64,000 nt of DNA from MnTg04 sp964568075 (GCA_964568075.1 CAZMOM010000012.1:1-64000); one strand, 5' to 3'. Shown: positions 35,922 through 46,084, numbered from the stretch's first letter. Numbers and translations are program-made. Notes: generated from the letters alone by a model not told the origin.

Positions 35922-36146
35922 AAATTTTACCCAAAAGGAAAAGATGGCCGGCCGACTTTTGCCCAGATCCACTGAAAATGTCAGTTTTTCTTACGATATG
36001 CGACTCCAGGCTGAATACTCAATCCATAAGCCATTGTTTTTCCTCTAATTTTTTCTCACGGCACGAAATCTGCGTCTTATTTACCAACATTTCCTTTTAG
36101 CCAAAGCGAATATTGGCCATCTAAGAAAAAAACCAGGAGATTCAGG

Positions 36147-36170
36147 CCCGCCGCACAGGCGGGTTCTTTT
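36147..36170 (+). terminator. Terminator-like hairpin upstream of S9 peptidase
   Basis: Stem CCCGCC/GGCGGG with a five-base loop is followed by TTCTTTT. It could stop transcription from the possible small ORF at 35944 or act as a leader attenuator for the peptidase gene. Confidence 0.45.
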
Positions 36171-36273
36171 CCCCTCGTCTTCCCTTCCTGAAACGCACAG
36201 GTGTACTGCCGTTATGGCAATATCGCCGTTCTACGACGTGGCCGGTTGTCTCTGAATACAGGAACACATTTAA

Positions 36274-38325
36274 ATGAACATGCGCACGATATTCTTGTTG
36301 CTTGTCTTCGTTTCCCCGTTGTCCTTTGGCCAGCTCCAGGCCGCGGATCACTTCGAGGCCCGTGATGTCTTCGATCTCGAATATATCAGTGACCCGCAGG
36401 TTTCGCCGGGCGGTGAACAGGTCGTCTTCGTACGTAATTTCATGGACATCATGAATGACCGAGTCAGGTCTAATCTGTCGATCATCGATTACGACGGCAG
36501 CGACCTGCGGCCACTGACCACCGGACTGGTAAACCATGCCTCTCCGCGCTGGTCACCTGATGGAGAACGGCTGGCCTACCTGGCGTTGATCAATGGTCAC
36601 ATGGAAATAATAGTACGCTGGATGGACAGCGGGCAGACGGCCAGGGTAACCCGGCTAACACACAGCGCTGGCAATCTTTCCTGGTCTCCCGACGGTAGAC
36701 AATTGGCTTTTACGATGCATGTCCCGAAGACTGCAAACGGCGGTGCGAAAATGCCCGCCAAACCCAAGGGCGCGAAATGGGCGGATCCGGTAAAGGTGAT
36801 CGACAGCCTGACCTATCGCCTCGATGGACAAGGTTTTCTGGAACAGGGCTACACACATGTCTTTGTCGTCCCCGCCGAGGGTGGAACGCCTCGCCAGATT
36901 ACCAACGGCGACTTTAATCACGATTCGCCTGTTCACTGGACACCCGATGGCAATCACATCCTGATCTCGGCCAACCGAAACGATGACTGGGAGTACGACG
37001 TATTCAATTCCGAGATTTATAAAATAGGAGTTGACGACGGCGAAATTCAGGCCCTGACCGATCGCCAGGGTCCCGATGGCGGCCTGGCCATTTCGCGTGA
37101 CGGCCGGCTGATCGCCTACACCGGCTTTGACGATCACCTGCAAGGTTATGACAACGCCCGTCTTTATGTCATGAATGCCGATGGCTCGGATTCGCGGGTG
37201 CTTAGCAAGGATTTCGATCGCAACGTACAAAGCCCCCGCTTTAGTCGCGATGGCAAAGGCATCTATTTCCAATATGACGACCAGGGCAATACGCGGATTG
37301 TCTATATGTCGCTAACTGGCAAGTTGCGCCAGGTCACCGACTCGCTCGGCGGCACGACACTGGGCCGCCCATACGCCGGATCGAGTTTCAGTATCGCCGG
37401 ACGCGACCGCATCGCGTTCACGCAGGTCAGCCCGTATCGCCCGGCCGATCTGGCTGTTGTTGACGGTCGCGGACATAAGGCTCACAAGCTGACCGCGGTC
37501 AATGACGATTTGTTTGCGCACAGGGAACTGGGCCAGGTCGAGGAGATCTGGTTTGAAAGCAGCTTCGATCAACGCCCGATTCATGGCTGGATCGTCAAGC
37601 CACCGGGCTTTGACCCGGCAAAGAGATATCCGCTGATCCTCGAGATTCATGGCGGGCCTTTTGCGAATTACGGCCCGCGATTTGCCGCCGAGATTCAGCT
37701 CTACGCCAGCGCCGGATATGTCGTGCTGTACACGAACCCGCGCGGTAGCACCTCCTATGGTCAGGAATTTGGCAACCTGATACATCACGCCTATCCGGGT
37801 CACGATTACGACGACCTGATGTCGGGTGTCGATGCGGTGCTCGCCAAAGGCTATGTCGACCCGGATCAGCTATATGTGACTGGCGGAAGTGGTGGCGGCG
37901 TGCTGACTGCCTGGATCGTCGGCAAGACCGACCGATTTCGCGCCGCGGTATCGGCAAAACCGGTGATCAACTGGTACAGCTTTGCGTTGACCGCAGACAT
38001 CTACAGCTTCGTTTATAAGTACTGGTTCCCAGGACCTCCATGGGAACACCAGGATCAGTATATGCGCCGCTCGCCGTTGTCACTGGTTGGCAACGTAAGC
38101 ACACCGACGATGTTGTTGACCGGTGAGCAGGACCTGCGAACGCCGATTTCAGAAAGCGAGCAATTCTACCAGGCGCTCAAATTACGAAAAATCGATACAG
38201 CGTTGGTTCGAGTGCCGGGTGCATCGCACGGGATCGCATCACGGCCCAGTCAGTTGATCGCCAAGTCGGCGAATATCCTCGACTGGTTCGCGCGCCACAG
38301 CGGGGAACCGAAAGACGGCAAATGA
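36274..38325 (+). CDS. S9 family prolyl-oligopeptidase-like serine peptidase, exported
   Basis: This 683-residue protein has a signal peptide (FLLLVFVSPLSFG) and an N-terminal beta-propeller with repeated DGxxLAF-type blades. A C-terminal alpha/beta hydrolase domain from about 430 has the catalytic Ser539 in GGSGGG, Asp about 620 in GEQDLRTP, and His about 652 in GASHGI. The oxyanion segment is HGGPFANYG. It should cleave short peptides, perhaps dipeptides, outside the cytoplasm. The ATG follows an AGGA site. Confidence 0.94.
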   Translation: MNMRTIFLLLVFVSPLSFGQLQAADHFEARDVFDLEYISDPQVSPGGEQVVFVRNFMDIMNDRVRSNLSIIDYDGSDLRPLTTGLVNHASPRWSPDGERLAYLALINGHMEIIVRWMDSGQTARVTRLTHSAGNLSWSPDGRQLAFTMHVPKTANGGAKMPAKPKGAKWADPVKVIDSLTYRLDGQGFLEQGYTHVFVVPAEGGTPRQITNGDFNHDSPVHWTPDGNHILISANRNDDWEYDVFNSEIYKIGVDDGEIQALTDRQGPDGGLAISRDGRLIAYTGFDDHLQGYDNARLYVMNADGSDSRVLSKDFDRNVQSPRFSRDGKGIYFQYDDQGNTRIVYMSLTGKLRQVTDSLGGTTLGRPYAGSSFSIAGRDRIAFTQVSPYRPADLAVVDGRGHKAHKLTAVNDDLFAHRELGQVEEIWFESSFDQRPIHGWIVKPPGFDPAKRYPLILEIHGGPFANYGPRFAAEIQLYASAGYVVLYTNPRGSTSYGQEFGNLIHHAYPGHDYDDLMSGVDAVLAKGYVDPDQLYVTGGSGGGVLTAWIVGKTDRFRAAVSAKPVINWYSFALTADIYSFVYKYWFPGPPWEHQDQYMRRSPLSLVGNVSTPTMLLTGEQDLRTPISESEQFYQALKLRKIDTALVRVPGASHGIASRPSQLIAKSANILDWFARHSGEPKDGK

Positions 38326-38355
38326 TGGCGGCTAGCAGGCTGTTGAGAAAGCCTG

Positions 38356-39381
38356 CTAGTCGCGCCAGGCGGCCCGATAGCCAAGCCCCATGCGAATGAT
38401 CTGCTCCAGCAAATGCGCGTAGGAATAGCCAGCCGCCTCAGCGCTTTCGGCAAAATCGTCGCCATAGGACAGCTCGGGGTTGGCGTTCGCTTCCAGCACG
38501 TACACTTTTTCGTTTTCGGTCAGGCGGAGATCGATCCGCGCGTAACCGCTGAGTTGCAGCGCTCTAAAAACCCGCCGGCCAATTTTTTGGATGCGCTTTT
38601 CCAGTTCCGGTGGTATATCGGCGGCCCGCTTGCTGGTAATACCATATTTCCTTCGATAGGCCAGATCCCATTTGACCTTGCGAGTCGCGACCCGTGCGCT
38701 GTCAGCCGGCAGGCTGCCAAAATCCATCTCCCAAATCGGCAAAGTCTTCAGCCGGTGGTTGCCCATGACGCTGAGATACAGTTCGCGGCCATCGATGTAT
38801 TCCTCGATAAGCGCGTCGGTGCCGGTCTGTTCGTGAATAAACACGACGCGCTCGCGCACCTTGTCCTCATCCATAACGCGTGACGCCTGCGCGATCCCCA
38901 GCGATGCATCTTCGGTCGCCGACTTCACCATCAACGGGTATTTTAGTTTACGCAATCCGGCGATCCGTCGTCCCGCCTTGCCGATCGTGAAATGCGCAGT
39001 CGGTATACGGTGGAAAATCATGATTTTCTTGCTCAGCGCCTTATCGCGTGATAGAAAAAGGCCGCTTGGATTGCAGCCGGTGTAGCGCTGTTTCATTAAT
39101 TCGAGGTAGGCGACCACGTGATGGTCATAAGCGGTCACATCGTGAAATTCCTCGAGCAAATTGAAAGTAATATGCGGCTTCCACTCCGTTAGAGTTTTTC
39201 TCAGTGCACCCAGGTCATAGCGCAGGCCAAGCACACGAACCTCGTGTCCGGCTTCGCGTAAGGTCACGCAGACGTCGTACTCGGTCTGACAATCGAGCAT
39301 CGCCGATTCATCGATATCCTTGTCGTGATCCGGCGGAATCAGGTCCTCGTGCGCCAGCACCAGTACGCGCAACTTCCTCAT
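38356..39381 (-). CDS. ATP-grasp ligase (D-Ala-D-Ala ligase-like)
   Basis: The ATG at 39381 gives 341 residues and overlaps the previous stop by four bases. It is preferred over an upstream start that would add 40 unlikely residues. The C-terminal ATP-grasp pattern DLRLTENEKVYVLEANANPEL carries the metal-binding acidic and Asn residues. The central LKYPLMVKSATEDASLGI segment matches the nucleotide-binding loop region. Such enzymes join an activated carboxylate to an amine. The substrates are unknown. It is the last gene of the PLD-peptidase-ligase operon. Confidence 0.88.
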   Translation of the reverse strand: MRKLRVLVLAHEDLIPPDHDKDIDESAMLDCQTEYDVCVTLREAGHEVRVLGLRYDLGALRKTLTEWKPHITFNLLEEFHDVTAYDHHVVAYLELMKQRYTGCNPSGLFLSRDKALSKKIMIFHRIPTAHFTIGKAGRRIAGLRKLKYPLMVKSATEDASLGIAQASRVMDEDKVRERVVFIHEQTGTDALIEEYIDGRELYLSVMGNHRLKTLPIWEMDFGSLPADSARVATRKVKWDLAYRRKYGITSKRAADIPPELEKRIQKIGRRVFRALQLSGYARIDLRLTENEKVYVLEANANPELSYGDDFAESAEAAGYSYAHLLEQIIRMGLGYRAAWRD

Positions 39382-40433
39382 ACAGCTATCCTGTACCTGC
39401 CGCTGTGCAGGTAGTTGATAATATGAGTCGAGATCATCGCGACCGCCTGTTGCATGGCTGCCTCTTCGGATTGCCCCACCCGCAGCCCGAGTTCCAGGCA
39501 ACGTTGTTGCATATCACGCACGACCTGGTGCACGCCGTAGCTGTTTTGCCCTGTCCAGAACGCAACGATCTCGCAAAGCTGACGCCTGTTTCTGCGGAGA
39601 AAGGCTGCGGCAGTCACCGCATTTCTGGTCGCACGATGACTATCGACAAACAACCGGCGCAATTCCTGATCATGCAACTCAGCGTGATCGACCGCATACA
39701 GTGCACGTTTCTCCGCATAGTGATCGCGCAAGGTCGTTTTCACCGTTTTGACCGAGCCCACATGTTTTCGGTTACGAACTCTGGCGGCACGTCCGGTGAT
39801 CTCTTCCATCAGTTCATCCACATACTGTAGTTTGCCCAAGGCCGGCCAGCTACGGTATTCATGCCGCCAGCGTGAACGTGGCTTCAACCAGACCGCGAAG
39901 GTCTCGGCAAAATCCTCGGTCGGATGCGCCTGCGCATACCAAAGCGCCAGGTGCTGTACATATCGTTTGCTCGTCGGCTTCGGCTTATAGGCTACCGGAT
40001 AGGATTTTCCCGGGTTGCCAAACGTGCGTCGCCAGCGGACCCGGCGGCTTAACCGGTACGCAGTGTCCAACGCGTGACCCGCTTCGTGCCTCAGTAGTCT
40101 CATGCACCAGTTTTCACTGCCGCCCTCCACCTCCATCATCATTTTTCGCTCCAGCTTCATCAGCCGGGGATGGGCAAGATAAAAAGCGATCGCAATTCCG
40201 GGTACGCCGTCTGGAGAAAACCACTCCTCGCCCAGCCAGCAATGCGGTCGGAAACCGACGCCCCGGTCAGCGAGTTCCTGGTGAAGGCGCTCCACACGGT
40301 CTTCGAGTACGGTGCCCTTGATCTTCAGGCTGAGGTCACAAAAACGCAGGTCGAGCAGCACGCTATCTGGAAATACGGCCCATTCAGGTTGTTTTTTCCG
40401 CGCCATGGGCTCTTTTTTCTGTTGCCGCGTCAC
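39378..40433 (-). CDS. Putative zinc metallopeptidase (Peptidase_Mx-like)
   Basis: This 351-residue protein has LRHEAGHALD at about 114-122, an HExxH zinc motif. It also has a downstream HPTEDFAETFAVWL at 170-183 with the likely third ligand Glu. The rest is very basic in the middle and C-terminal parts. The layout matches the putative zinc-binding metallopeptidase family. No signal peptide is seen, so it is probably cytoplasmic. Its stop overlaps the start of the ATP-grasp gene and its start is six bases after the PLD-like gene stop. Confidence 0.8.
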   Translation of the reverse strand: MTRQQKKEPMARKKQPEWAVFPDSVLLDLRFCDLSLKIKGTVLEDRVERLHQELADRGVGFRPHCWLGEEWFSPDGVPGIAIAFYLAHPRLMKLERKMMMEVEGGSENWCMRLLRHEAGHALDTAYRLSRRVRWRRTFGNPGKSYPVAYKPKPTSKRYVQHLALWYAQAHPTEDFAETFAVWLKPRSRWRHEYRSWPALGKLQYVDELMEEITGRAARVRNRKHVGSVKTVKTTLRDHYAEKRALYAVDHAELHDQELRRLFVDSHRATRNAVTAAAFLRRNRRQLCEIVAFWTGQNSYGVHQVVRDMQQRCLELGLRVGQSEEAAMQQAVAMISTHIINYLHSGRYRIAV

Positions 40434-40439
40434 AAATAA

Positions 40440-42536
40440 TCAAAGCTGGCTGCTGACTATCTTCGCCAGTGTATTTTTCCAGTTGGCCGGCAGAGGTTCG
40501 GTCAGTTCCACGGCCGCCGCGAAATCAGGGTCAAATATTTTCTCAATGGTCAGGCTTGCAAACGCAGGGTCCGAGCTGGCGATGTTCATCTCGCGCTGAA
40601 CCCGGAAACTGATTTTATCCATGTTGGCCGAGCCAATGCACAACCAGCCGTCATAAATGGCCGCCTTGACATGCGACATCCCGGGATAAACATAGACACG
40701 CGCGCCATATTTCAACAAGGTGTTGGCAGATATGACGTTGGCCATGTTCATGATCCCGTGATTGCCTTCCATCGGTATGATGACCCTGACATCGACACCG
40801 CGCATTCTCGCCTTGACCAGTTCGTTCAGGATCGTCGAGCTGGAAAAATACGCATTCTCAATATAGATATATTTCTGCGCCCTGCGTATTGCTGCGCGCT
40901 GGGCACGGTAGATTTCTGATTTCGCCGGCTTGGTGCGCAGCATGCGCATCTCAAAACCTCTGGGCTCCGGCAGATCGCCTTTCTCCCCCATCCAGTGCGC
41001 AGTCAGCGCGACATCTCCCAATACAGACGAGTGATTCCATTTCCCATCGAAATCGTACTCGATCAGGTTAACGATCGGTCCGGTCAGCTTCAGCATCAGG
41101 TCATGCCACTCCCAGCGGTACTCCCTGCCGATGTTCATGCCGCCGATGAATGCTATCTTGCCGTCGATGATCGAGGTCTTGACGTGGTCGCCGGCCATCC
41201 ATGGATTGGTCAGCACCCGGGTTTTGACGCTGGATCCGTCCCTGAGATAGCGTGTGATTTCAGGCGGCGCCTGGTACCCGGCAGGCGTGGTTCCGGCATC
41301 CTTTTTTTGCGCCATCTGGTTACCGATACCGTCAACGGTAATTTTGACCTCGATATCCGATGATCGCTTTTTCAGCAGATCGGCAATCTCCAGCGCGAAA
41401 TCATCCCGGTCGAAAATATAGGTGCGAATCTTGACCGAGGTCTCGGCCTTGTTAATCGCATCGATAAAGTAAGGAAAAAACTGGTCGCCATCGACAAGGA
41501 TCTCCGCGGTACCGCTGACGCGCTTTGCGCCGAACATCCTGTCCAGTTTAGCTTCCCACTCGGCCAGGTCCATGCCCGGGCCGTCGCTGAGCGGCGGTAT
41601 CGGTTTTTTATCCAGCGAGCGATAGGAAAAAGTATTGATGGCTATTTCTTCGGCAGTATCCCGCACGGTATCCAGCACCAGGAAAAACAGGCGCGATATA
41701 AAGCTGATCGGCCGGTTGAGCGGTTCGATGTAATAGCTGCGCACGATCTGCCAGCCGGCCCGGCCGGCGTTGGCCGCCAAGCTGGATGGTTGACTGCCAA
41801 ATGTAAACGGCTCCAGCGACAGGAATTCGACCTGGCCCAGTGAGCGGTCGACGATGACCAGCGGCCTCGCGTGCGGCCCGAGTTCGCCGGTCTTGAACAG
41901 CGCCTGCCCGCTCCGCTCGCCGATATCATCGAGATAGCCACCGATGATTTCCAGCAACGCGTCCGATTGCTTCTCCAGGCGTAATACATTGGTCAGGGGA
42001 ACTCCGGTCGCCCATTTAGAGCGATCGGCTTCGGTGACGATGCTGCCGTCCTGGTTGCGGTATGCGAATATTGCGATATCACGCGAATTGATAACGACGC
42101 CCTGCAAAGGTTGTTCGGGCGTAAATGATTCAACTACCCGCCGGGAAATCTCCTGCCACTGGACTTCGTCAAATACGGGGATGCCGGTGTCGCCGATACT
42201 TTTTTCGTCAAACCTCTCCCGGCTAATTTTCTCGATGAAGAATACCGGCAGCCAGTCCGTCTGAATATTGATTTCGGACTCGGCCGTCCGATTGACCTGG
42301 CAGAGAAAGAGCCTGCCGTCCAGTCTGAGATCAAGCAACAAGCTGTCGTCACGCAGCAATGCATCGACAACTTCCAGTTGCTCCCAGACGCGGACCAGTT
42401 CGAGGTCTCTCTCTGGATCAAGCCAGACATCCTTTGGCACCGTGCCATGATAATCGGGTCGCGCTCCGCAGGCTGACAACACGCCGACAAACACCAGAAA
42501 ACCGACTAATCTCAATGACGGGCGATGTCTTGCCAT
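40440..42536 (-). CDS. Phospholipase D-like lipoprotein with two HKD motifs
   Basis: This 698-residue protein starts with a lipoprotein signal (VLSAC) at an ATG that follows AGGAG at a five-base distance. The C-terminal half has the two PLD catalytic motifs, HVKTSIIDGKIAFIGGMN at about 451 and HVKAAIYDGWLCIGSANMD at about 622. It resembles cardiolipin synthase-like PLDs. The first 300 residues match no domain that I recognise. It heads an operon with the metallopeptidase and ATP-grasp genes. Confidence 0.9.
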   Translation of the reverse strand: MARHRPSLRLVGFLVFVGVLSACGARPDYHGTVPKDVWLDPERDLELVRVWEQLEVVDALLRDDSLLLDLRLDGRLFLCQVNRTAESEINIQTDWLPVFFIEKISRERFDEKSIGDTGIPVFDEVQWQEISRRVVESFTPEQPLQGVVINSRDIAIFAYRNQDGSIVTEADRSKWATGVPLTNVLRLEKQSDALLEIIGGYLDDIGERSGQALFKTGELGPHARPLVIVDRSLGQVEFLSLEPFTFGSQPSSLAANAGRAGWQIVRSYYIEPLNRPISFISRLFFLVLDTVRDTAEEIAINTFSYRSLDKKPIPPLSDGPGMDLAEWEAKLDRMFGAKRVSGTAEILVDGDQFFPYFIDAINKAETSVKIRTYIFDRDDFALEIADLLKKRSSDIEVKITVDGIGNQMAQKKDAGTTPAGYQAPPEITRYLRDGSSVKTRVLTNPWMAGDHVKTSIIDGKIAFIGGMNIGREYRWEWHDLMLKLTGPIVNLIEYDFDGKWNHSSVLGDVALTAHWMGEKGDLPEPRGFEMRMLRTKPAKSEIYRAQRAAIRRAQKYIYIENAYFSSSTILNELVKARMRGVDVRVIIPMEGNHGIMNMANVISANTLLKYGARVYVYPGMSHVKAAIYDGWLCIGSANMDKISFRVQREMNIASSDPAFASLTIEKIFDPDFAAAVELTEPLPANWKNTLAKIVSSQL

Positions 42537-42734
42537 CGATGCTCCTGAGCGACACGAAATACTGATCCTGGAACCTCATCGTTTTTACGGGCAAAAACAG
42601 CAAAATGCAAACATGGCGATGCCCGCCAGGGTCAGCGACAGGGCGAATCAGGACGGCTGATCGAATTCGGGTCGCCCCGGCAGCGCGTCCTGGCCTGAAC
42701 ATCGCCATGATGGGAGTCGACTTGGTCCGGGAGT

Positions 42735-44189
42735 CTAAGTCTTTTCCAGTCGCATCGCGGCAGCAGACAGGATATCGATCGTCAGATCGACCGTGTCGCG
42801 GTGAGTGCGGAAATTAAGAATCGCCGCCCGGAGCACGAACACATCATTGATGCGGGTCGAGGAAATAAATACGCGGCCGTCTTTTTGCACCTCGTTGAGC
42901 AGCTTCTTGTTGAACTCTTCCGGGTCACCCTGTTTGGGGACGTAGCGATAGGTCGCGACGCTGAGTTGCGGCTCGGGACCGACTTCGAAACCGGAAACCT
43001 GGGATATTTTCTGATGAAAATATTTTGTCAGCAGTAATTTTTCTTTTAGCGCTGCACGAAACGGTGCCAACCCGTGAACCATCAGCGGCAACCACAGGCG
43101 CAGTCCGCGAAAGGGCCGGCTAAGTTCCGGCGAGAGGTCGGCAGGTGACATCATCGCCACATCCTGATTTGCGTCCTGCATGTAGTGAGCGTGATAGCTG
43201 AATGCCTTATTCATCGCTGCCTGGTCCCTAACCAGTACCGCGCCGCTGCCGTACGGCAGAAACAGCCCCTTGTGTGGATCCATCACCACAGAATCGGCGC
43301 GCGACATACCGCCGAGTAATTCCTTCGCGGAGTCGCAAAGAATGAAAAAACCACCATAGGCTGCATCGATGTGAAACCAGAGTTTGTGTCGTTCACAAAT
43401 ATCAGCCAGCTCATCCAGCGGATCCACGGCGCCCACATCGGTCGTTCCCGCAGACGCAACCAGCAGCCAGGGGGTCAATCCGGCCGCACGATCCGCTTCG
43501 ACGGTTGTCTCCAGTGCATCCGGCCTGATTCGGTAGCGCTCATCCAGTTCCAGGAAACGAAAAACACATTCGCCCATTCCAGCCACACGCAGCGCTTTGA
43601 CCACCGAGTGATGCGCCTGCTCACTCAGGTAAATTACGGTCCGCGGTATATCGACCGCTTTGATCTGGTGGGCTTCCCTGCCGGCAACGATGCCGCTCAG
43701 GTTCGCCATGCTGCCGCCGGACGTCAGGTCGCCGGCCGAATCTTCGGGGAAACCGATCAGCGAGGCCATCCAGCGCAGCAGGCTTTTTTCCAAACGCACC
43801 GCGCCCGGGCCGGCAAATAAAACACCCGCATAACGATTAAATACAGCGGCCAGATAATCGCCGAGGGCAGCCGCAAAAACACCGCCGCCCGGTATATACC
43901 CGATGTGGCCGCCTGAAGCCGGGTTAATCCCGGTTTTGTCGACAGCGGATTCCAGGAAGGCCAGCGCCCGCTCCAATCCGATCGGTTGCTCGCCAATACC
44001 GGGCGCTTGCGGCGCCGCCGATGGATCGTCTGCGACAAAGGTCTTTATGCCTGGCAGCGCATCAAGAAACTGGTCAGCATATGCTTGCACAGCGCGATTC
44101 ATCCTTCCGCGCCGTTCCTGATCCGGTTCGAGCCGTCTTGCGGTTTCTTCGAGTTTTGCCAGTTCATCGAGCAATCGTACGCCCCCCAT
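42735..44189 (-). CDS. Group II PLP-dependent amino acid decarboxylase
   Basis: This 484-residue protein has TSGGSMAN at about 156-163, a ring-stacking His in SEQAHHS at about 189-195, HIDAAYGG at 273-280, and the PLP lysine at about 307 in MDPHKGLFLPYG. It belongs to the aromatic-L-amino-acid/glutamate decarboxylase-like group. The substrate is not clear. A 198-base gap separates it from the downstream PLD-like gene, so they may or may not share a transcript. Confidence 0.92.
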   Translation of the reverse strand: MGGVRLLDELAKLEETARRLEPDQERRGRMNRAVQAYADQFLDALPGIKTFVADDPSAAPQAPGIGEQPIGLERALAFLESAVDKTGINPASGGHIGYIPGGGVFAAALGDYLAAVFNRYAGVLFAGPGAVRLEKSLLRWMASLIGFPEDSAGDLTSGGSMANLSGIVAGREAHQIKAVDIPRTVIYLSEQAHHSVVKALRVAGMGECVFRFLELDERYRIRPDALETTVEADRAAGLTPWLLVASAGTTDVGAVDPLDELADICERHKLWFHIDAAYGGFFILCDSAKELLGGMSRADSVVMDPHKGLFLPYGSGAVLVRDQAAMNKAFSYHAHYMQDANQDVAMMSPADLSPELSRPFRGLRLWLPLMVHGLAPFRAALKEKLLLTKYFHQKISQVSGFEVGPEPQLSVATYRYVPKQGDPEEFNKKLLNEVQKDGRVFISSTRINDVFVLRAAILNFRTHRDTVDLTIDILSAAAMRLEKT

Positions 44190-44355
44190 TCAAGGTCCCA
44201 CATTTTTTACCTAAGCAGACGACAGATGTTCTTTTTTTATCCGCTCAGGGTCAACCATTGGCGAAACCCTGCGTTAATTCAATAAAGCCGTTGGATAGCG
44301 GCCGGCTGCCGCAAGTCTGATCGGCGAGCCGGTCCGGTGGAAAAAGGAAGATCTC

Positions 44356-45822
44356 ATGAAAATTTTTCAACTTAAAATCCTGGCCAGCGTGTTACTGGCT
44401 GCCATGTTGGCCGCATGTGGCGAAGTCGAGGATACCAATACACCGGACCAACCGCCGCTACCGGCGCAAATCGGGACGGTTGCGATTTCGCTTACCGATG
44501 GCCCGGACTTTCGTTTCGATGAAGTAAACGCAAGCATCGCCGCAATCTTTTTGATCGGGCCGGATGGTCCGGTCAGTGTCTTGTCGGATCCAGTGACCAT
44601 CAATTTGCTGAGCCTGGGCAACGTCGCCGACATGATCGCCATCGAGGACGTGCCGGCGAGCCCGTATGGAAGAATCCGAATGATTCTGAACGATCTCGAG
44701 CTGATCGAGTACGACGAGAACGGCGATGTCGCCGTCCGGATCAATCCACCGTTGCCGGTCGATGGTCGTATCGACCTTTTTCCAAGCGAACCGATCCAGG
44801 TACTCGCCGATGGCCTGCTGCATATCGAACTGGATTTCGATGCGGAAAAATCGATCACAGTCACAACGACAAATGGCGAGGTGACCGTTCGCCCGGTGAT
44901 TTTCATCCGTACCGATCGCTTTACGCGTCTCGGCAAACTCGCCCGAGTTCACGGCCTGATCGTCCGTCTCGATGGCGACAATCAGCGCTTCGTGCTTTGC
45001 CCCAGACATGTCATCGCCGATGCGGACAATACCGACGAGGACCTGAATTTCGGTCATTGCATCGTGGTCCGGGCATCTGACAATACCGGCATCTTTGGTC
45101 CGCTGGGCGATCCGACCAGTTTCGGTGATTTGACCCACGGGCAGGAATTGACGGCGATCGGGTTCCCGGCGCCTTTTGCCGGCGTCATTGCCGGCGACGA
45201 CACCGATGTCCACCGGCACATCGCACTCGACACAGTCACGATAGAACTCGGTCGGCCCGGCGCGTTTGCCCACCTGCGTGGGATCACGGCGACCCGGGTC
45301 GATCCCGGCACCGGCCGGTTTGGCTTCGTGCTCGCCCCGAACCAGGGATTCACTCCCGGATCGGCGGTCCAGGTTCAGCTGCAGGAAGGAACGCGCATCT
45401 TCGCACTCGACGGCGCGGAGCTCGATGCCAGCGAGATTCGACCGGAATATCTTGGTCTGGTCGATGGTGTGGTCAGGCTGTCCGCCGGCTCACCCGCCCT
45501 GGTTAAATCGGCGCTGGTAATCCTGAAACGCACGGCCGACGTTGTCGACCGACTCAAAGGCATCGTTTTGAAAATTGATTTGGAAGGTGGTGGTCTTCTG
45601 ATCAGTAGCGAGGTCGGTGACCGTTGTCTCGTGACCAGCAGCGATACACGCATTATGCTGATCACGCGAGATATCGAGGAAAATACCCAGACCATCGAAC
45701 GTGTTGAACTGGCAGACCTTCAGGCCGGGATGGGTGTGCACGCCTACGGCGAATTCCTCACAAGCGGCTGCCTGGCCGCCGGGACGCTGGTGGCCTTCAC
45801 CCTCGAAAACGCCGACGGGTAA
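44356..45822 (+). CDS. DUF4382/DUF5666-like lipoprotein
   Basis: This 488-residue protein has a lipoprotein signal (LLAAMLAAC) at an ATG that follows AAGGAAG. The first half has the DUF4382 pattern (VAISLTDGPDFRFDEVNASIAAIFLIGP, LLSLGNVADMIAIEDVPASPYGRIRMIL). The second half contains three repeats similar to DUF5666 (ARVHGLIVRLDG, AHLRGITATRVDPGTGRFGF, DRLKGIVLKIDLEGGG). It should sit on a membrane facing the periplasm. The function is unknown. Confidence 0.85.
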   Translation: MKIFQLKILASVLLAAMLAACGEVEDTNTPDQPPLPAQIGTVAISLTDGPDFRFDEVNASIAAIFLIGPDGPVSVLSDPVTINLLSLGNVADMIAIEDVPASPYGRIRMILNDLELIEYDENGDVAVRINPPLPVDGRIDLFPSEPIQVLADGLLHIELDFDAEKSITVTTTNGEVTVRPVIFIRTDRFTRLGKLARVHGLIVRLDGDNQRFVLCPRHVIADADNTDEDLNFGHCIVVRASDNTGIFGPLGDPTSFGDLTHGQELTAIGFPAPFAGVIAGDDTDVHRHIALDTVTIELGRPGAFAHLRGITATRVDPGTGRFGFVLAPNQGFTPGSAVQVQLQEGTRIFALDGAELDASEIRPEYLGLVDGVVRLSAGSPALVKSALVILKRTADVVDRLKGIVLKIDLEGGGLLISSEVGDRCLVTSSDTRIMLITRDIEENTQTIERVELADLQAGMGVHAYGEFLTSGCLAAGTLVAFTLENADG

Positions 45823-45826
45823 TTAG

Positions 45827-46082
45827 ACCCGCATATTTCACCAAGGCGGTAGCCGCCGGGAGTAAGGAACGGAAGGATCACGTATTTTGAGTCATCGGTC
45901 CGTTGATTGCTGATTTCAGTTTGTACACCGTCGTCCACCTATCGCGGCCCTGGCTGGTTCTCGGACACCTGAGCTTGGTCTTCATTCAACCCATAGCTAC
46001 CGCTATGGGTTTCGCTCCACCCCTGCCCTCAGCCGCCCGAGCTTTCACCCAGAACCCGCGATCCCTGGTGAAGTATGCGGGT
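45827..46082. mobile_element. Inverted-repeat element (MITE-like), full copy
   Basis: A 256-base segment is bounded by 16-base terminal inverted repeats (ACCCGCATATTTCACC at 45827-45842, its complement with one mismatch at 46067-46082). An internal 9-bp perfect hairpin lies at 45989-46010 (ACCCATAGC and complement around TACC). It holds no ORF of its own. It begins five bases after the stop of the DUF4382 lipoprotein gene. Confidence 0.8.
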
Positions 46083-46084
46083 TG

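Larger units (their letters stand above)
35664..36273. other. 610-base divergent intergenic region with repeat copy and possible small ORF
   Basis: This AT-richer stretch lies between the DUF805 gene and the S9 peptidase gene. It holds copy 1 of the dispersed palindromic repeat (35761-35921). A possible 34-codon plus-strand ORF starts at ATG 35944 after an AAGGA site. A terminator-like hairpin follows at 36147-36170. Promoters for both flanking genes should lie here but no convincing pair of boxes could be chosen. Confidence 0.5.

Noticed and set aside
44458..45273. A 271-codon minus-strand frame inside the DUF4382 lipoprotein gene
   Set aside because: The composition is atypical and the sense strand carries a clear signal and domain.
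45744..45938. A minus-strand frame that enters the inverted-repeat element
   Set aside because: It overlaps the end of a strong gene and repeat sequence, with no sign of coding selection.
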